Origin: Lysobacteraceae bacterium
GTDB taxonomy: Bacteria > Pseudomonadota > Gammaproteobacteria > Xanthomonadales > Xanthomonadaceae
Direction: 5' to 3'
Assembly (NCBI GenBank): GCA_017990865.1
Contig: JAGNNB010000042.1
Location: 1 to 12,704, forward strand
Length of the DNA: 12,704 nt
The notes below the pieces were generated by a model. It made no database searches, was not told where the DNA came from, and worked only from the letters and a program-made list of their open reading frames with translations. Below are positions 12,694 through 12,704 of the stretch, in pieces. Made by a program: the position numbers and the translations under genes. Numbering within the stretch: position 1 is the stretch's first letter; each line of letters starts with the position of its first letter.

Positions 12694-12704
12694 GAGTTCA
12701 ATGG

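Noticed and set aside
1..12704. CRISPR array, tRNA, rRNA, insertion sequence or prophage
   Set aside because: No regularly spaced repeats, cloverleaf-like sequence, transposase or integrase motifs were found on either strand.

Overview
The window is high-GC bacterial chromosome, with roughly two thirds G+C by eye until the last few hundred bases. Gene content points to the Gammaproteobacteria order Xanthomonadales (Lysobacteraceae, Lysobacter-like): an RlmKL-type fused rRNA methyltransferase, a MipA/OmpV barrel, TesB, a DUF2007 protein, Bpt leucyltransferase, and a hairpin-rich intergenic element of a kind I recall from that family. The taxon is inferred from family resemblance; no 16S or tRNA gene is present.

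Layout. (1) Positions 1-1997, minus strand: a tight operon in the order MOSC protein, small alpha/beta hydrolase, rlmKL. rlmKL runs off the left edge. (2) Positions 2021-3378, plus strand: a zinc amidase (AmpD/AmiD type), then an unrecognised secreted protein with its own putative promoter. The MOSC and amidase start codons are separated by only 23 bp around a 10-bp palindrome. (3) Positions 3542-3904, minus strand: a small exported Ig-like, cysteine-bearing protein. (4) Positions 4249-6952, plus strand: a MipA/OmpV outer-membrane protein, tesB, and a membrane-anchored DUF2007 protein placed 3 bp after tesB. (5) Positions 7184-7678, minus strand: an exported protein with four EF-hands. (6) Positions 8052-9215, plus strand: an ECF-type sigma factor fused to a multi-pass membrane domain, with no separate anti-sigma gene beside it. 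(7) Positions 9261-11991, plus strand: PAP2-like membrane protein, bpt, and an endonuclease/exonuclease/phosphatase-fold lipoprotein, joined by two ATGA stop/start overlaps. (8) Positions 11992-12330: gene-free, with nested inverted repeats and a good intrinsic terminator. (9) Positions 12331 to the right edge, minus strand: an A+T-richer orphan gene of unknown function.

Most genes are ordinary housekeeping or cell-envelope genes, and I see no multi-gene defence or biosynthetic system. The features most worth a second look are the membrane-fused sigma factor, the palindromic extended -10 between the MOSC and amidase genes (possibly two leaderless promoters sharing the same bases), and the repeat-plus-orphan junction at the right end.
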